A stretch of 64,000 nucleotides of DNA from Myxococcales bacterium (lineage in GTDB: Bacteria; Myxococcota_A; Polyangia; Polyangiales; Houyiibacteriaceae), in NCBI GenBank assembly GCA_029863605.1, contig JAOTVB010000012.1:72900-136899 (forward strand). Reading direction: 5' to 3'. Shown here piece by piece: positions 42,678 through 55,771 of this stretch. Under the pieces are notes generated by a model. That model was given only the letters and a program-made list of their open reading frames with translations, was not told where the DNA came from and ran no database searches. How positions within the stretch are numbered: the stretch's first letter is position 1; each line of letters begins with the position of its first letter. A program made the translations under genes and the position numbers.

Positions 42678-43661
42678 ATGTCGAAGAAACCGATGCGTGT
42701 CGTGGTCACCGGGGCCGCGGGTCAGATTGGCTACAGCTTGCTATTCCGCATTGCGGCCGGCGACATGCTGGGGAATGACCAACCGGTCATCCTGCAACTG
42801 GTCGAGATTTCGCCGGCGATGAAGGCGGTCGAAGGCGTCATGATGGAGCTCGAAGACTGCGCGTTTCCGCTGCTTGCCGGGATGGAATCGAGCGACGATC
42901 CAACCGTCGGCTTCAAGGACGCCGACGTGGCTCTATTGGTCGGTGCACGGCCGCGCAGCAAGGGCATGCTCCGCAAAGACTTGCTCGAGGCGAATGCTGG
43001 GATCTTCACCGGGCAGGGCAAAGCGCTCAACTCGGTCGCCAGCCGCGACGTCAAAGTGCTCGTGGTAGGCAACCCTGCGAACACCAATGGCTACATCGCG
43101 ATGAAGAAGGCGCCCGACCTAAACCCCTCGTGCTTCACCGCGATGGTCCGGCTCGATCAGAACCGCGCCACGTCGCAAGTGGCCGCCAAGACCGGTCGCC
43201 CGGTCACCGACATCAAGAAAGTTACAATCTGGGGCAACCACTCAAACACCCAGTACCCCGATCTCTTCCATGCCGAGATCGACGGCAAGAGCGTCGCGGC
43301 CATCATCGACGATCAGAGTTGGATCGAGGACGATTTCATTCCGACCGTGCAACAGCGCGGCAAAGCGATCATCGATGCGCGCGGCCTCTCGAGCGCGGCG
43401 TCCGCAGCCAATGCAGCGATCGACCACGTACACGACTGGATGCTCGGTACCCCGGAGGGCGATTGGGTTTCGATGGCGGTCCCCTCGGACGGTAGCTACG
43501 GTGTTCCCGAGGGCCTCGTCTACGGCTTTCCGTGCACCTGCAAGAACGGGCGCTGGTCGATCGTCCAAGGCCTTCAGATCAACGACTTCAGCCGCGCCAA
43601 AATGGATGCCACCACTGCCGAGCTCCAAGAGGAGGCTGCCGCGGTCGCGCATTTGCTCTAG
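42678..43661 (+). CDS. mdh: Malate dehydrogenase
   Basis: The 327-residue enzyme interconverts malate and oxaloacetate. It belongs to the longer MDH type 2 group related to cytosolic and chloroplast enzymes: '[17 protein letters not shown]', '[19 protein letters not shown]', '[17 protein letters not shown]' and the active-site His in '[12 protein letters not shown]'. The Arg of '[11 protein letters not shown]' defines malate over lactate specificity. The ribosome-binding site AAGGAGG sits at 42662-42668. Confidence 0.96.
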   Translation: MSKKPMRVVVTGAAGQIGYSLLFRIAAGDMLGNDQPVILQLVEISPAMKAVEGVMMELEDCAFPLLAGMESSDDPTVGFKDADVALLVGARPRSKGMLRKDLLEANAGIFTGQGKALNSVASRDVKVLVVGNPANTNGYIAMKKAPDLNPSCFTAMVRLDQNRATSQVAAKTGRPVTDIKKVTIWGNHSNTQYPDLFHAEIDGKSVAAIIDDQSWIEDDFIPTVQQRGKAIIDARGLSSAASAANAAIDHVHDWMLGTPEGDWVSMAVPSDGSYGVPEGLVYGFPCTCKNGRWSIVQGLQINDFSRAKMDATTAELQEEAAAVAHLL

Positions 43662-43690
43662 GCTCCAGAAACCACGCCTGGGGGTCCACC

Positions 43691-44590
43691 ATGCGAAAGC
43701 CACGATTGGTCGAAGAGCACGAAGCAGCAGGGCGACGAGTCGACGTCGATGGTCACAAGATCTTCGTGCGAGAAGAGGGGCAGGGCGAGCCGGTTCTCTT
43801 GCTGCATGGTGTGCCCTCGAGCTCCTTCTTGTTCCGCAAGATGCTCGCGCCGATCGCCGAGGCGGGTTTTCGCGCCATCAGCTTCGATTTCCCGGGCGTA
43901 GGGTTGAGCGATAAGCCGAAGAACCTAGCGTACGATTGGCATGCGCTCTCGAAATGGGTAGGGCACGTGGTCGACGCGCTCGAGCTCCCTCCCGTGCATC
44001 TGGTCGTGCACGACATCGCAGGCCCAATCGGGGTCGAGTGGGCCATCCACAATCCGGTCAAAGTCCGATCGATCACGATCACCAACACGCTCCTCGACGT
44101 CGCGCATTTCTCGCCGCCGTTTCCCATGTGGACGTTCCGAGTTCCGGTGATGCGGCACCTGGTGTTCGCCACGATGAACACCCCGACGATGCTGCAGCTA
44201 TTCCGCCAAACCGGCGTCAGGAACCCCGAAGCGATCGATGAAGACACCATCGCCAGCTATATCTATCTATTGAAGGCGAACGGGGGGCACCGTAGCTTCC
44301 TCGAGATCATGGCCGGCTTTGATCTAACCGAGCAGCATCGCGACTGGCTTCGAGACGGCCTTCTGGCGATCGACAAACCGATGCAGTTGATCTGGGGCGA
44401 GCAAGAAATCGCGATCCCCAAGGCGCAGCTCGATTACATCTGCCAGGCGTTTCCGCTTCGCGCGGAGCACATGGTCGAGGCTCGGCATTTCCTCCAAGAG
44501 GAGCAGCCCGAGGTCGTCGCGGCGCATATCACCTCGTTTGCCAAGGGCATTGCCGACCAACCAAAACGCGCTACAAACGCGCCGAGTTGA
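43691..44590 (+). CDS. Haloalkane-dehalogenase-like alpha/beta hydrolase
   Basis: The 299-residue product has oxyanion motif '[14 protein letters not shown]' and a nucleophile elbow '[11 protein letters not shown]' with H107-D108, an Asp nucleophile as in haloalkane dehalogenases and epoxide hydrolases (HDxGG). The catalytic His is in '[12 protein letters not shown]', the typical end of this group, and the acid would be a Glu in '[12 protein letters not shown]'. True halide-binding Trp residues are not obvious, so dehalogenation is not claimed. It sits between mdh and ndk in a housekeeping run, 29 nt after mdh. ATG 43691 is used; the longer frame overlaps mdh. Confidence 0.82.
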   Translation: MRKPRLVEEHEAAGRRVDVDGHKIFVREEGQGEPVLLLHGVPSSSFLFRKMLAPIAEAGFRAISFDFPGVGLSDKPKNLAYDWHALSKWVGHVVDALELPPVHLVVHDIAGPIGVEWAIHNPVKVRSITITNTLLDVAHFSPPFPMWTFRVPVMRHLVFATMNTPTMLQLFRQTGVRNPEAIDEDTIASYIYLLKANGGHRSFLEIMAGFDLTEQHRDWLRDGLLAIDKPMQLIWGEQEIAIPKAQLDYICQAFPLRAEHMVEARHFLQEEQPEVVAAHITSFAKGIADQPKRATNAPS

Positions 44591-44621
44591 TCAGAGAAAT
44601 CAGCCGATAAAAGGAGCCAGA

Positions 44622-45041
44622 ATGGCCGTCGAACGCACCCTCAGCATCATCAAGCCCGATGCTGTCGAGCAGAACAACATCGGAAACATCCTCGCCATGA
44701 TCCAGGGCGCCGGCCTCGAGATCATCGGCATGCGGATGCTGCAACTCAGTCGCGCCCAGGCCGAAGGCTTCTACGAAGTTCACAGGGACCGCCCGTTCTT
44801 CGGCGAGCTAGTCGAGTTCATGACACGAGGCCCAGTCGTCGTGGCGGCGCTCGAGGGCGATAACGCCGTCGCGCGCTACCGCACGCTCATGGGCGCCACT
44901 GATCCGGCCGAGGCGACCGAGGGCACCATTCGCAAAGCGTACGGCACCGACATCGGTGAAAACGCTTGCCACGGCTCGGACAGCGTGGAAAACGGCAAGA
45001 TCGAAGTCGGTTATTTCTTTCCCGAGTACGTCCTCAGGTAG
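44622..45041 (+). CDS. ndk: Nucleoside diphosphate kinase
   Basis: The 139-residue enzyme transfers phosphate from NTP to NDP. '[18 protein letters not shown]', '[18 protein letters not shown]', and the phosphohistidine motif '[12 protein letters not shown]' are canonical. Length is that of the small bacterial type. AAGGAG lies six nucleotides before ATG 44622. It is followed 3 nt later by dapD. Neighbouring sucC/sucD is a functional fit, since Ndk can couple with succinyl-CoA synthetase. Confidence 0.97.
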   Translation: MAVERTLSIIKPDAVEQNNIGNILAMIQGAGLEIIGMRMLQLSRAQAEGFYEVHRDRPFFGELVEFMTRGPVVVAALEGDNAVARYRTLMGATDPAEATEGTIRKAYGTDIGENACHGSDSVENGKIEVGYFFPEYVLR

Positions 45042-45044
45042 CCG

Positions 45045-45878
45045 ATGCCGGACGCGACCGAAAATCAGCTACGCCCATTGATCGAACAGGCCTTCGAAGA
45101 CCGTTCGAAGCTCGCCGACGCTCAGTATCGGCAAGCGGTCGAAGAGACGATCGCGCTCCTCGACCAGGGCAAGATTCGAGTCGCCACCAGGGGCGATGAC
45201 GGAGAGTGGACGGTGCATGCTTGGGCCAAGCAGGCGATCCTCCTCTACTTCGGTGTTCGCCGGATGGAGCGCGTCGAAGTCGGCGCGTACGAGTACCACG
45301 ACAAGATCCCGCTCAAGAAGAACCTCGACAAGCAAGGGATCCGCGTGGTCCCACCAGGCACGATTCGCTACGGTGCACACATGGAGCCCGGCTCGATTCT
45401 CATGCCCGGATACGTGAACATCGGCGCGTACGTCGGTGCCGGCTCGATGGTCGATACGTGGGCGACCGTCGGTTCGTGCGCCCAAGTCGGTAAAGGAGTC
45501 CATCTTTCGGGCGGGGTTGGCCTCGGTGGCGTGCTCGAGCCCCTCGGCGCCACGCCGGTCATCATCGAAGACGGCGCATTCATCGGCTCCCGAGCGATCG
45601 TCGTAGAGGGCTCGCGCATCGGCGAAGAAGCGGTTCTCGGTGCCAACGTGGTGATCACGGCGAGCACCAAGATCATCGACGTCACCGGCACCGAGCCGGT
45701 CGAGATGCAGGGCTACGTGCCCCCGCGCTCGGTGGTCATCCCCGGCACCCGCACCAAAAAGTTCCCAGCAGGCGAGTATCAGATCCCGGTCGCGTTGATC
45801 ATCGGCCGGCGAAAGCCGAGCACCGACAAGAAGGTGTCGTTGAACGACGCGTTACGAGACTTCGGCGTCTCCGTTTAG
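45045..45878 (+). CDS. dapD: Tetrahydrodipicolinate N-succinyltransferase
   Basis: The 277-residue left-handed beta-helix enzyme acts in lysine/DAP synthesis and uses succinyl-CoA. Visible are hexapeptide repeats ('MEPGSILMPGYVNIGAYVGAGSMVDTWATVGSCAQ'-type pattern), 'GVHLSGGVGLGGVLEPL' and 'FIGSRAIVVEGSRIGEE', all of DapD type. It uses the product CoA pool of the adjacent sucCD. The last codon TAG is part of the following inverted repeat. Start ATG 45045 is 3 nt after ndk. Confidence 0.96.
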   Translation: MPDATENQLRPLIEQAFEDRSKLADAQYRQAVEETIALLDQGKIRVATRGDDGEWTVHAWAKQAILLYFGVRRMERVEVGAYEYHDKIPLKKNLDKQGIRVVPPGTIRYGAHMEPGSILMPGYVNIGAYVGAGSMVDTWATVGSCAQVGKGVHLSGGVGLGGVLEPLGATPVIIEDGAFIGSRAIVVEGSRIGEEAVLGANVVITASTKIIDVTGTEPVEMQGYVPPRSVVIPGTRTKKFPAGEYQIPVALIIGRRKPSTDKKVSLNDALRDFGVSV

Positions 45879-45904
45879 TGTGCGGACCTTTCTCCCGCAC
45901 ACTA
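45876..45904. terminator. Perfect 10-bp hairpin after dapD, also a dispersed repeat
   Basis: TAGTGTGCGG (45876-45885) pairs perfectly with CCGCACACTA (45895-45904) around a 9-nt loop. The stop codon of dapD is the first three bases of the stem. No U-run follows, so it may be a weak or Rho-assisted terminator at the end of the icd-dapD block. The same 10-mer recurs after mazG. Confidence 0.55.
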
Positions 45905-45915
45905 GTGGTTGAAGT

Positions 45916-46149
45916 TTACCGTTCAGCGTCGGCGTTTAGTGCGAGGGTTGGTGGGTTATCCTTTGCCCACTGGTACGCCATGTAGGACGAAACCAGGTGA
46001 CACACCCAACCGAAAAAGCCTCCGGTGCCGAGCCAGAGGCCTGGCGTGATGATCAACCAAACCACCCCGCGAAGAAACTTGCCGTTGTAGATCTGACCTG
46101 CGCCTGGAAGGACGAAAGACAGAATAGCCGCGGTTCCCGGGCGGTCCAC
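45916..46149 (-). CDS. Small TM2-like membrane protein
   Basis: The 77-residue product has two hydrophobic segments, 'AILSFVLPGAGQIYNGK' and 'GVVWLIITPGLWLGTGGFFGWVCHLVSSYMAY'. The first contains the 'LPGAGQIYNG' turn typical of TM2/DUF5683-type small membrane proteins. Function of such proteins is unknown. GTG 46149 is the start; 9 nt separate it from the divergent rlmN start, so both promoters would overlap the other's coding region. Confidence 0.65.
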   Translation of the reverse strand: MDRPGTAAILSFVLPGAGQIYNGKFLRGVVWLIITPGLWLGTGGFFGWVCHLVSSYMAYQWAKDNPPTLALNADAER

Positions 46150-46158
46150 CTACTTAAA

Positions 46159-47331
46159 ATGGGTCCGCCCGCGGGATTGTCAACCGCGCTCGATTGCACT
46201 GCGCCCCAAACTCTGACACCCACCAGGATCGTGGAGCTTCCGGAACAGGCATCAACCGGCCCCCAGGATGCGATCGCGCGTCTACCGCACGAATGGGAGC
46301 AGACCGTTACGTCCTGGGGTGAGCCGGCCTACCGGGGACGCCAGGTCTTCGAATGGGTCCACCGCCACGGCGTCCTCGATCCTGCCGAGATGAGCAATCT
46401 CCCTAAGGCGTTGCGGGCGCGGCTTGCGGAAGACGGCGTCTCCTGGCCGCTCGAACTGGTTTCGTCGCACGTATCGGACGACCGCACCAACAAGTTGCTC
46501 GTCGCGATGCCAGACGGGGAGCGAGTCGAGACCGTTCTGATCCCCCAGCTTCAAGACTTGAGTGTCGTCACCCAATGCGTTTCGAGCCAGGTGGGCTGCG
46601 CCATGGGTTGCGTGTTTTGCGCGTCGGGCGTTGCTGGATTGAAGCGCCAGATGAGCGCCGCTGAGATCGTGGCCCAGGTATTGCTCGGGCGACGGGAGCT
46701 CGAATCCGATCAACGCATCCGTAACGTGGTGTTCATGGGCATGGGCGAACCGCTCCACAACTACGAAGCCCTCGCTCGTGCCCTCGTTCTGCTCACCCAT
46801 CCCGATGGTATCGACCTCTCCAAGCGGCGGGTCACCGTGTCGACCAGTGGCTTGGTCCGCCAGATCGATCGCCTCGGCCGGGACTTCGGCGGGCAGGTGC
46901 AGTTGGCAGTTTCGCTTCACGCGGTCCGCGACGAAGATCGAAGCGCCATCATGCCGATCAACCGCAAGCATGGACTCGACGAGCTGATGGCCTGTTTGCG
47001 GCGCTATCCGCTCTCGAAGCGTCAGCGGATTACCATCGAGTACACGCTGATCAAGGGCGTGAACGACTCCGTCGCCGACGCCAACGCGATGGTCAGCCTG
47101 CTACGCGGCATTCCGGTCAAGGTGAACCTCATTCCGATGAACCCTATCAGCGCGTCTGATTTGCGGGCTCCGGACGCCTCGCACGTGACGCGCTTTCAGG
47201 AGCGCCTCACCCAGCGTGGCATGTCGGTTTTCGTTCGCAAGACACGCGGCGACGACGTTGCAGCCGCTTGCGGGCAGCTCGCGTTTCACGGAGAGCCCCG
47301 TAGAACGAGGCACACCTCGTCGCGAGGCTAG
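46159..47331 (+). CDS. rlmN: Dual-specificity RNA methyltransferase RlmN
   Basis: The 390-residue radical SAM enzyme makes m2A at 23S A2503 and tRNA A37. The cluster motif C-x3-C-x2-C appears as 'GCAMGCVFCASG'; 'NVVFMGMGEPLHNY' and 'VTVSTSGLV' follow; 'RKTRGDDVAAACGQL' holds the resolving Cys near the C-terminus. ATG 46159 gives an N-terminal extension of about 40 residues before 'LPHEWEQTV'; GTG 46231 is a possible shorter start. Its TAG shares CTAG (47328-47331) with the convergent gene's stop. Confidence 0.95.
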   Translation: MGPPAGLSTALDCTAPQTLTPTRIVELPEQASTGPQDAIARLPHEWEQTVTSWGEPAYRGRQVFEWVHRHGVLDPAEMSNLPKALRARLAEDGVSWPLELVSSHVSDDRTNKLLVAMPDGERVETVLIPQLQDLSVVTQCVSSQVGCAMGCVFCASGVAGLKRQMSAAEIVAQVLLGRRELESDQRIRNVVFMGMGEPLHNYEALARALVLLTHPDGIDLSKRRVTVSTSGLVRQIDRLGRDFGGQVQLAVSLHAVRDEDRSAIMPINRKHGLDELMACLRRYPLSKRQRITIEYTLIKGVNDSVADANAMVSLLRGIPVKVNLIPMNPISASDLRAPDASHVTRFQERLTQRGMSVFVRKTRGDDVAAACGQLAFHGEPRRTRHTSSRG

Positions 47332-48470
47332 CTAGCCCCGCGACGATGACGTGACAGGCTGCCGCGTGCTTCTAGGGCTTTGACGATGTCGGCACGCTCC
47401 TTGTCGACGTCCTCGGGCGTCTTGATCGGCTGAAACCGTGCGTCGGGACCGTGGCGCTCGACACGAAGGAATGCCGGGTCGAGGAACGCCGTCAGCTCAC
47501 CGACGAGGCGCTCGAATTGCACGGCCGGCTTGCCGTCGACTGTCTTGTTCACCGCGAACCAGGTCAAGGGAAACTCCGCGTCGATCGATCTCGCATCGAG
47601 GACGAAGGTATTGGTGTTGAACACCGGGATCCGTTCCTGGTCGAAGTCTGCCGGAAATCGGAACGACTCCACGATTTGTGCCCGGCCGTCGACCCGCGCC
47701 GGCGCGCCTCCTTTGTCTCCGCGCTCCTTTGGCGCCATCTCGGCCGTGAGCGCGGCTCCGGCTTTGATGTGCGCGCCGATGACCGCGGGGTCGAGCGTCG
47801 CCGTGAGGTTGTCGACATTGGACATCATCAAGGTCCGCCCGCCGCTGCTGTGAAAGCTCTCCATGATGCCAGAGCGCCGAAGCGCAAAAGTGAGGTCGCC
47901 GTGCCCCGGTGCATACGGGGAAAGCGCGCCCGCTTTGTCGCGGAAGAGCTGACCCTCGGGCGTCAGACGGAGGGAGATGAACTGTGGGAAGGTCTTGATC
48001 GGACAACGATCGGTCGTGAGGGACTCCGCCATCTTTCGGAGCACGTCATCGGTCGCGAAGCTCGTCATCAAGTAGACGGGAATCCGCGCGTCGCAGCGTT
48101 GCGCCGTGGCGGCGATGTCGCGCAGCTTCAGCTCCAAGAACGAGGCGCCATCGAGGACTTCCACCGCGGCCTTGACGGCCCCGCCAAAACGCGTTGCCAT
48201 CCCACCTGCGAGGATGACGGCTGCCACCTCGCCTCGGTGCATCGCCTCCGTGCCGAGCTCCGTCAGCTCGCGTCGAAGGTCCCCGCCGATCGGGGGAAGC
48301 GCCTTGAGATCGCCTTCCTCCGGGGGTTCCACATTGCCGCGGATCCGGTTCTGTTCGGAGCCCGCGGTTCCTTCGGCCAACCGCTTTTGTAAGGATTCGA
48401 ACGGAATGTCCTCGAATCCGTATCTTTGAAGAAGTTGCAGGGTTTCGTCGTCTATGTCCCGTGAGTCCAT
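47328..48470 (-). CDS. UDP-sugar pyrophosphorylase-like nucleotidyltransferase
   Basis: The 380-residue product has a GT-A nucleotide-binding fold: 'VAAVILAGGMATRFGGAVKAAV' (the UTP-binding L-x2-G-G-x-G/A-T-R-x-G loop), 'ARIPVYLMTSFATDDV', 'HGDLTFALRRSGIM', 'TLMMSNVDNL' and 'VFNTNTFVLD'. These blocks match eukaryote-like UDP-GlcNAc/UDP-glucose pyrophosphorylases (UAP1/UGP type), not the bacterial GalU or GlmU types. It should make a UDP-sugar from UTP and a sugar 1-phosphate. The exact sugar is not clear. ATG 48470 is the start. Confidence 0.82.
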   Translation of the reverse strand: MDSRDIDDETLQLLQRYGFEDIPFESLQKRLAEGTAGSEQNRIRGNVEPPEEGDLKALPPIGGDLRRELTELGTEAMHRGEVAAVILAGGMATRFGGAVKAAVEVLDGASFLELKLRDIAATAQRCDARIPVYLMTSFATDDVLRKMAESLTTDRCPIKTFPQFISLRLTPEGQLFRDKAGALSPYAPGHGDLTFALRRSGIMESFHSSGGRTLMMSNVDNLTATLDPAVIGAHIKAGAALTAEMAPKERGDKGGAPARVDGRAQIVESFRFPADFDQERIPVFNTNTFVLDARSIDAEFPLTWFAVNKTVDGKPAVQFERLVGELTAFLDPAFLRVERHGPDARFQPIKTPEDVDKERADIVKALEARGSLSRHRRGAS

Positions 48471-48586
48471 CTAAATCGCCCAAACCCAAGCACTTTCTGA
48501 CGAACCTGTCGAGCGGGCCGCGCCTGCTCATCGAAGGGGGGGTGACGGCGGGTCGATCCGGACGTACACCTGAAAGAAGGTTTCCC

Positions 48587-49852
48587 ATGCCATTCGCAGC
48601 GTCCTTTCTCGCACTCGTCGCCTCGCTGATCGTGGGCGCGATCGCCCTTCCTGCAGGTGCACAATCCTACGATCGGTCGGATGGTTACGTGGGGGAGACC
48701 GAGAACCAGGAGCCCGTGGTCGGTCGTGACGGCTACATTCGAGACGACGTCGCAGTCGAACAGGACCCGACCAACTACATCGTGATCGAAGAGGGGCAGG
48801 GCGCGAGCCAGGAGATCGAAGGCGAGACCGTGATCGTCGTCGAGGAGCCGCAACCCACCGCCGCCACCGAGAAAGCTCCCCCGGCGCCTACGACGGTGAT
48901 CGTCGAGCGGCCGGTGGCGCCTTACGATGGGGCGATCTGGGTCGATGGGTACTGGTATTACGGCTCGGGCGGTTATGTCTGGGTCGACGGACACTACGTG
49001 GCACCGCGTACTAACTACGTGTTCGTTCACCCGCGCTGGGATTACTACGGCTCCGTTTGGTACTTCGTCCCCGGCTACTACCGACCGTGCAGCGTGTGGG
49101 TCAGCTTTGGGTACTACCGCCCCTTCTTCTACTACCCCCCTTATTACAACGCCTACTACTACCGCGCCCCGTACTACTATCCGCGCTACTACGGTCACTA
49201 CGGAAGGCGGGGTTACTCCTCGTACCCGCAGGGTCGCGGCTATCCCGTCCGACGCACCACCGCGCGTGAAACCGGACATCGGGGCTACTCACAGCCGAGT
49301 CGATCGCGAACCTACGGAAGAGCGCCTGCCGTTGATCGCTCGCCAGGCTCAGCGTCTCGCACCCGCACGGTCGACCGCGGCGGAACCCGTCCGGCGCGGA
49401 CGGGCACCTTGAGCCGAACGACGTCGACCCGGACCGCGACGGTCGATCGAATCCGCCCAAGCACGACTCGGACCTCGACCGTGACGAGGACAACGCCGAG
49501 CACGATGCGAACCGGGTCGATCGTTCGGACGCCGCCGCGAACGGGCACTACTCGGGCCAACGCCGTCAACCGAACGCGAACCAACGCGCCCTCGCGCACG
49601 AGCACCGTCAGTCGCCCGAGCTCCGGGCCCTCCCGGAGCGGCACCGTCGGTCGCCCGAGCTCCGGGCCCTCCCGAAGCGGCACCGTCAGTCGCTCGAGAT
49701 CCAGGTCCTCCCGAAGTGGCACTGTGGGCCGCTCGAGACCTAGCCCTTCCAGGAGTTTCGGCTCTTCGCGTTCCGGGGGCTCTCGCAGCACAGGGCGGTC
49801 TTTTGGCGGCTCTAGGGGCGGGCGATCCACCTCGACGGCCCGAGGCCGCTGA
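48587..49852 (+). CDS. Secreted Tyr-rich and Arg/Ser/Thr-rich repeat protein
   Basis: The 421-residue protein has a signal peptide ('FLALVASLIVGAIALPAGAQS', cleavage near residue 24), an acidic middle (about 30-95), two YXWGXW-like repeats ('IWVDGYWYYGSGG', 'YVWVDGHYV'), a very Tyr-rich stretch (about 145-215) and a C-terminal half made almost only of Arg, Ser, Thr, Gly and Pro. The latter contains 13-residue repeats. Proteins with such W/Y-rich repeats are usually associated with the outer envelope or surface. The basic tail may bind nucleic acid or acidic polysaccharide. ATG 48587 has AAAGAAGG upstream. Confidence 0.78.
   Translation: MPFAASFLALVASLIVGAIALPAGAQSYDRSDGYVGETENQEPVVGRDGYIRDDVAVEQDPTNYIVIEEGQGASQEIEGETVIVVEEPQPTAATEKAPPAPTTVIVERPVAPYDGAIWVDGYWYYGSGGYVWVDGHYVAPRTNYVFVHPRWDYYGSVWYFVPGYYRPCSVWVSFGYYRPFFYYPPYYNAYYYRAPYYYPRYYGHYGRRGYSSYPQGRGYPVRRTTARETGHRGYSQPSRSRTYGRAPAVDRSPGSASRTRTVDRGGTRPARTGTLSRTTSTRTATVDRIRPSTTRTSTVTRTTPSTMRTGSIVRTPPRTGTTRANAVNRTRTNAPSRTSTVSRPSSGPSRSGTVGRPSSGPSRSGTVSRSRSRSSRSGTVGRSRPSPSRSFGSSRSGGSRSTGRSFGGSRGGRSTSTARGR
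49613..49768 (+). repeat. 39-nt tandem repeats inside the Arg/Ser-rich gene
   Basis: Units begin at 49613, 49652, 49691 and 49730, exactly 39 nt apart, and encode a 13-residue motif of the form R-P-S-S-G-P-S-R-S-G-T-V-G. The first two units differ by only a few bases, while the third and fourth have drifted. Copy-number change would keep the reading frame. Confidence 0.8.
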
Positions 49853-49900
49853 ACCCCTTCGTCGACTCTTTGCCGTTGCGGTGGGGGGGTGTAACCCTAC

Positions 49901-51543
49901 ATGGGGGAAGCGGAGCCCACCCCCAAGGACCATTTCGTGCACCACCGCTACCGAGAGCCTGTTTTCGTAGCGTTCGTGATCGCCCTGATCGCGTCGATAT
50001 CGGTCCATTTGCCGGTCTACGAAGTTCTCGGCGATCTGGCGGACCACTTCCGGGCCCTGGCTGAGGAAGCCAGAAAAAAGAGCGACTTCGAGCCGGTCGA
50101 GGTGGAGTTCGACGTTCCCGACAGCTCTACCGCAGAGGCCCCCACGCCAAAGAAGCGCCAGAGCGCCAAGCGCCGCGCCAAGCCGCCGGAAAAGGTGGCC
50201 AGGGCCGTAGCGCAGCAAAGGAATCAGCAGGAGAAGCGCCCGCCGCCCCAGGAGCTGCTGAACCGTCAAGCGATTCAGCAGCGCAGCCAAAACCCCGATG
50301 TGGAGCCACCGCCTGATGCTCAATACATCGCGCAGGAGAACCAGCGGGTCGAAGAGGAAACCGCAGCGAGAGTTCGCAACTACAACCGTGACGACGAGGA
50401 GACTGCGGTCGGTCGGCAGCAGAAACCCACGTCGACCCTCGACAAAGAGGGTAATTCACAAGACGAAGAGGTCGCGGACGCTAGGGACAAGCAGGGCAGT
50501 GAAGCGCGAACCGTTACCGAGGATGAGGCCAAGCGGGAGCGCCCCGACAAGGCCATCGACGCGGATCCGATCAAGGCCGAGCGAGTGGCGAGCGAGTCGC
50601 CGAACGGCCGGCGCGCCGACACGACCGGCGATCAAGCCAGTAGGCAGGGCGACAAGACGATCACAATCACCGATTCTGCGGGCACGTTCACGATCGGTCG
50701 GCCGAGCCGCGCTGGGCAAGGTGGTGGTCAGCGCGCGAAGGGACGCGGGCCGGGGACCGAGCTCACTTGGTCGAAGTTCGAGGCGGCGGTCGGCTCGGAC
50801 AAGCTTCGTGAAGATCGACGCGCCCGAATCGCCGAGCACAAATCCTCCCAACAGGGTGTGTCACGCGAAAAGAACTGGGACCAGTTCCGCGCGGCTATCG
50901 AGAACTTCACGCCGGCAGTCAAGCCCGGTGCTCAAACCGCGCTCAATGCTGCGGCATCCCCCTTCGCAAACTACATTGCCGCGGTGCACCGCCGGATTCA
51001 CCGACAGTTTGCCGATCGGTTCCTTCGGAACCTCCCCATGTTCGCCGGAAGCCCCTACTCAGATCCGACGCTCATGACCAAGCTCGAAATCGTCCTCAAC
51101 CAGGACGGGTCGGTGCACCGGGTGGGGATCGCGCGGACCAGCGGGCTTTTGCCGTTCGATTTTGGCGCGTTCAACTCGGTCTTGCGGGCGCAGCCATTTC
51201 CGCCGGCGCCAGGTTCGATCCTGAGCGGCGACGGGCGCGTCTACTTCCACTGGGGCTTCTACAAGAACCAGCGGCAATGCGGGACGTTCAACGCCGAGCC
51301 CTATATCCTTCCCAATCCTCCGGGAACCCCGGCCCAGCGCGACGGGCTCACCGACGCCCCGGATTGGGACACGGTCGTGCCTGAAGGGTCAACCCCGACC
51401 TGGCGCACGCGCGAGGAGCCCGACAACTCGGAGGACGAGCCCGAAGAGGAACAGCCGCGACAAAACAAGTCGCCTCCCGCCGAGCCGAAGGACGACGACG
51501 ACGCGCCCAAGGTGCCTCCTGCGCCGCGCGGCTCCGCTGTCGG

Positions 51544-51547
<4 letters not shown>
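49901..51547 (+). CDS. TonB-family C-terminal domain protein (energy-transducer-like)
   Basis: The 548-residue product has one N-terminal span ('VFVAFVIALIASISVHLPVY', about residues 21-40), a long low-complexity Gln/Arg/Glu/Pro-rich linker (about 60-250), a region with 'ITITDSAGTFTIGRPSRAG', a TonB-like C-terminal domain (about 345-450; 'FANYIAAVHRRIHRQFADRF', 'LEIVLNQDGSVHRVGIARTSG') and a Pro/Asp/Glu-rich tail of about 90 residues. The unusual tail after the TonB domain suggests an AgmX/PglI-like or secretion-linked protein rather than an iron-uptake TonB; no exbB/exbD is nearby. The stop overlaps the queG ATG (ATGA, 51544-51547). Confidence 0.8.
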
Positions 51548-55687
<4,140 letters not shown>

Positions 55688-55771
55688 AATCGCGTGATAA
55701 CCGCTGAGAGGGCTCCGCAGGCCGAAACCTCGGGAAAACCGGCCCGGTGGAGCCTCGAGAGGAAGTGGCGG

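Noticed and set aside
47451-48392. 313-codon plus-strand frame opposite the pyrophosphorylase gene
   Set aside because: Composition shadow with no motif; the minus-strand gene has clear nucleotidyltransferase blocks.
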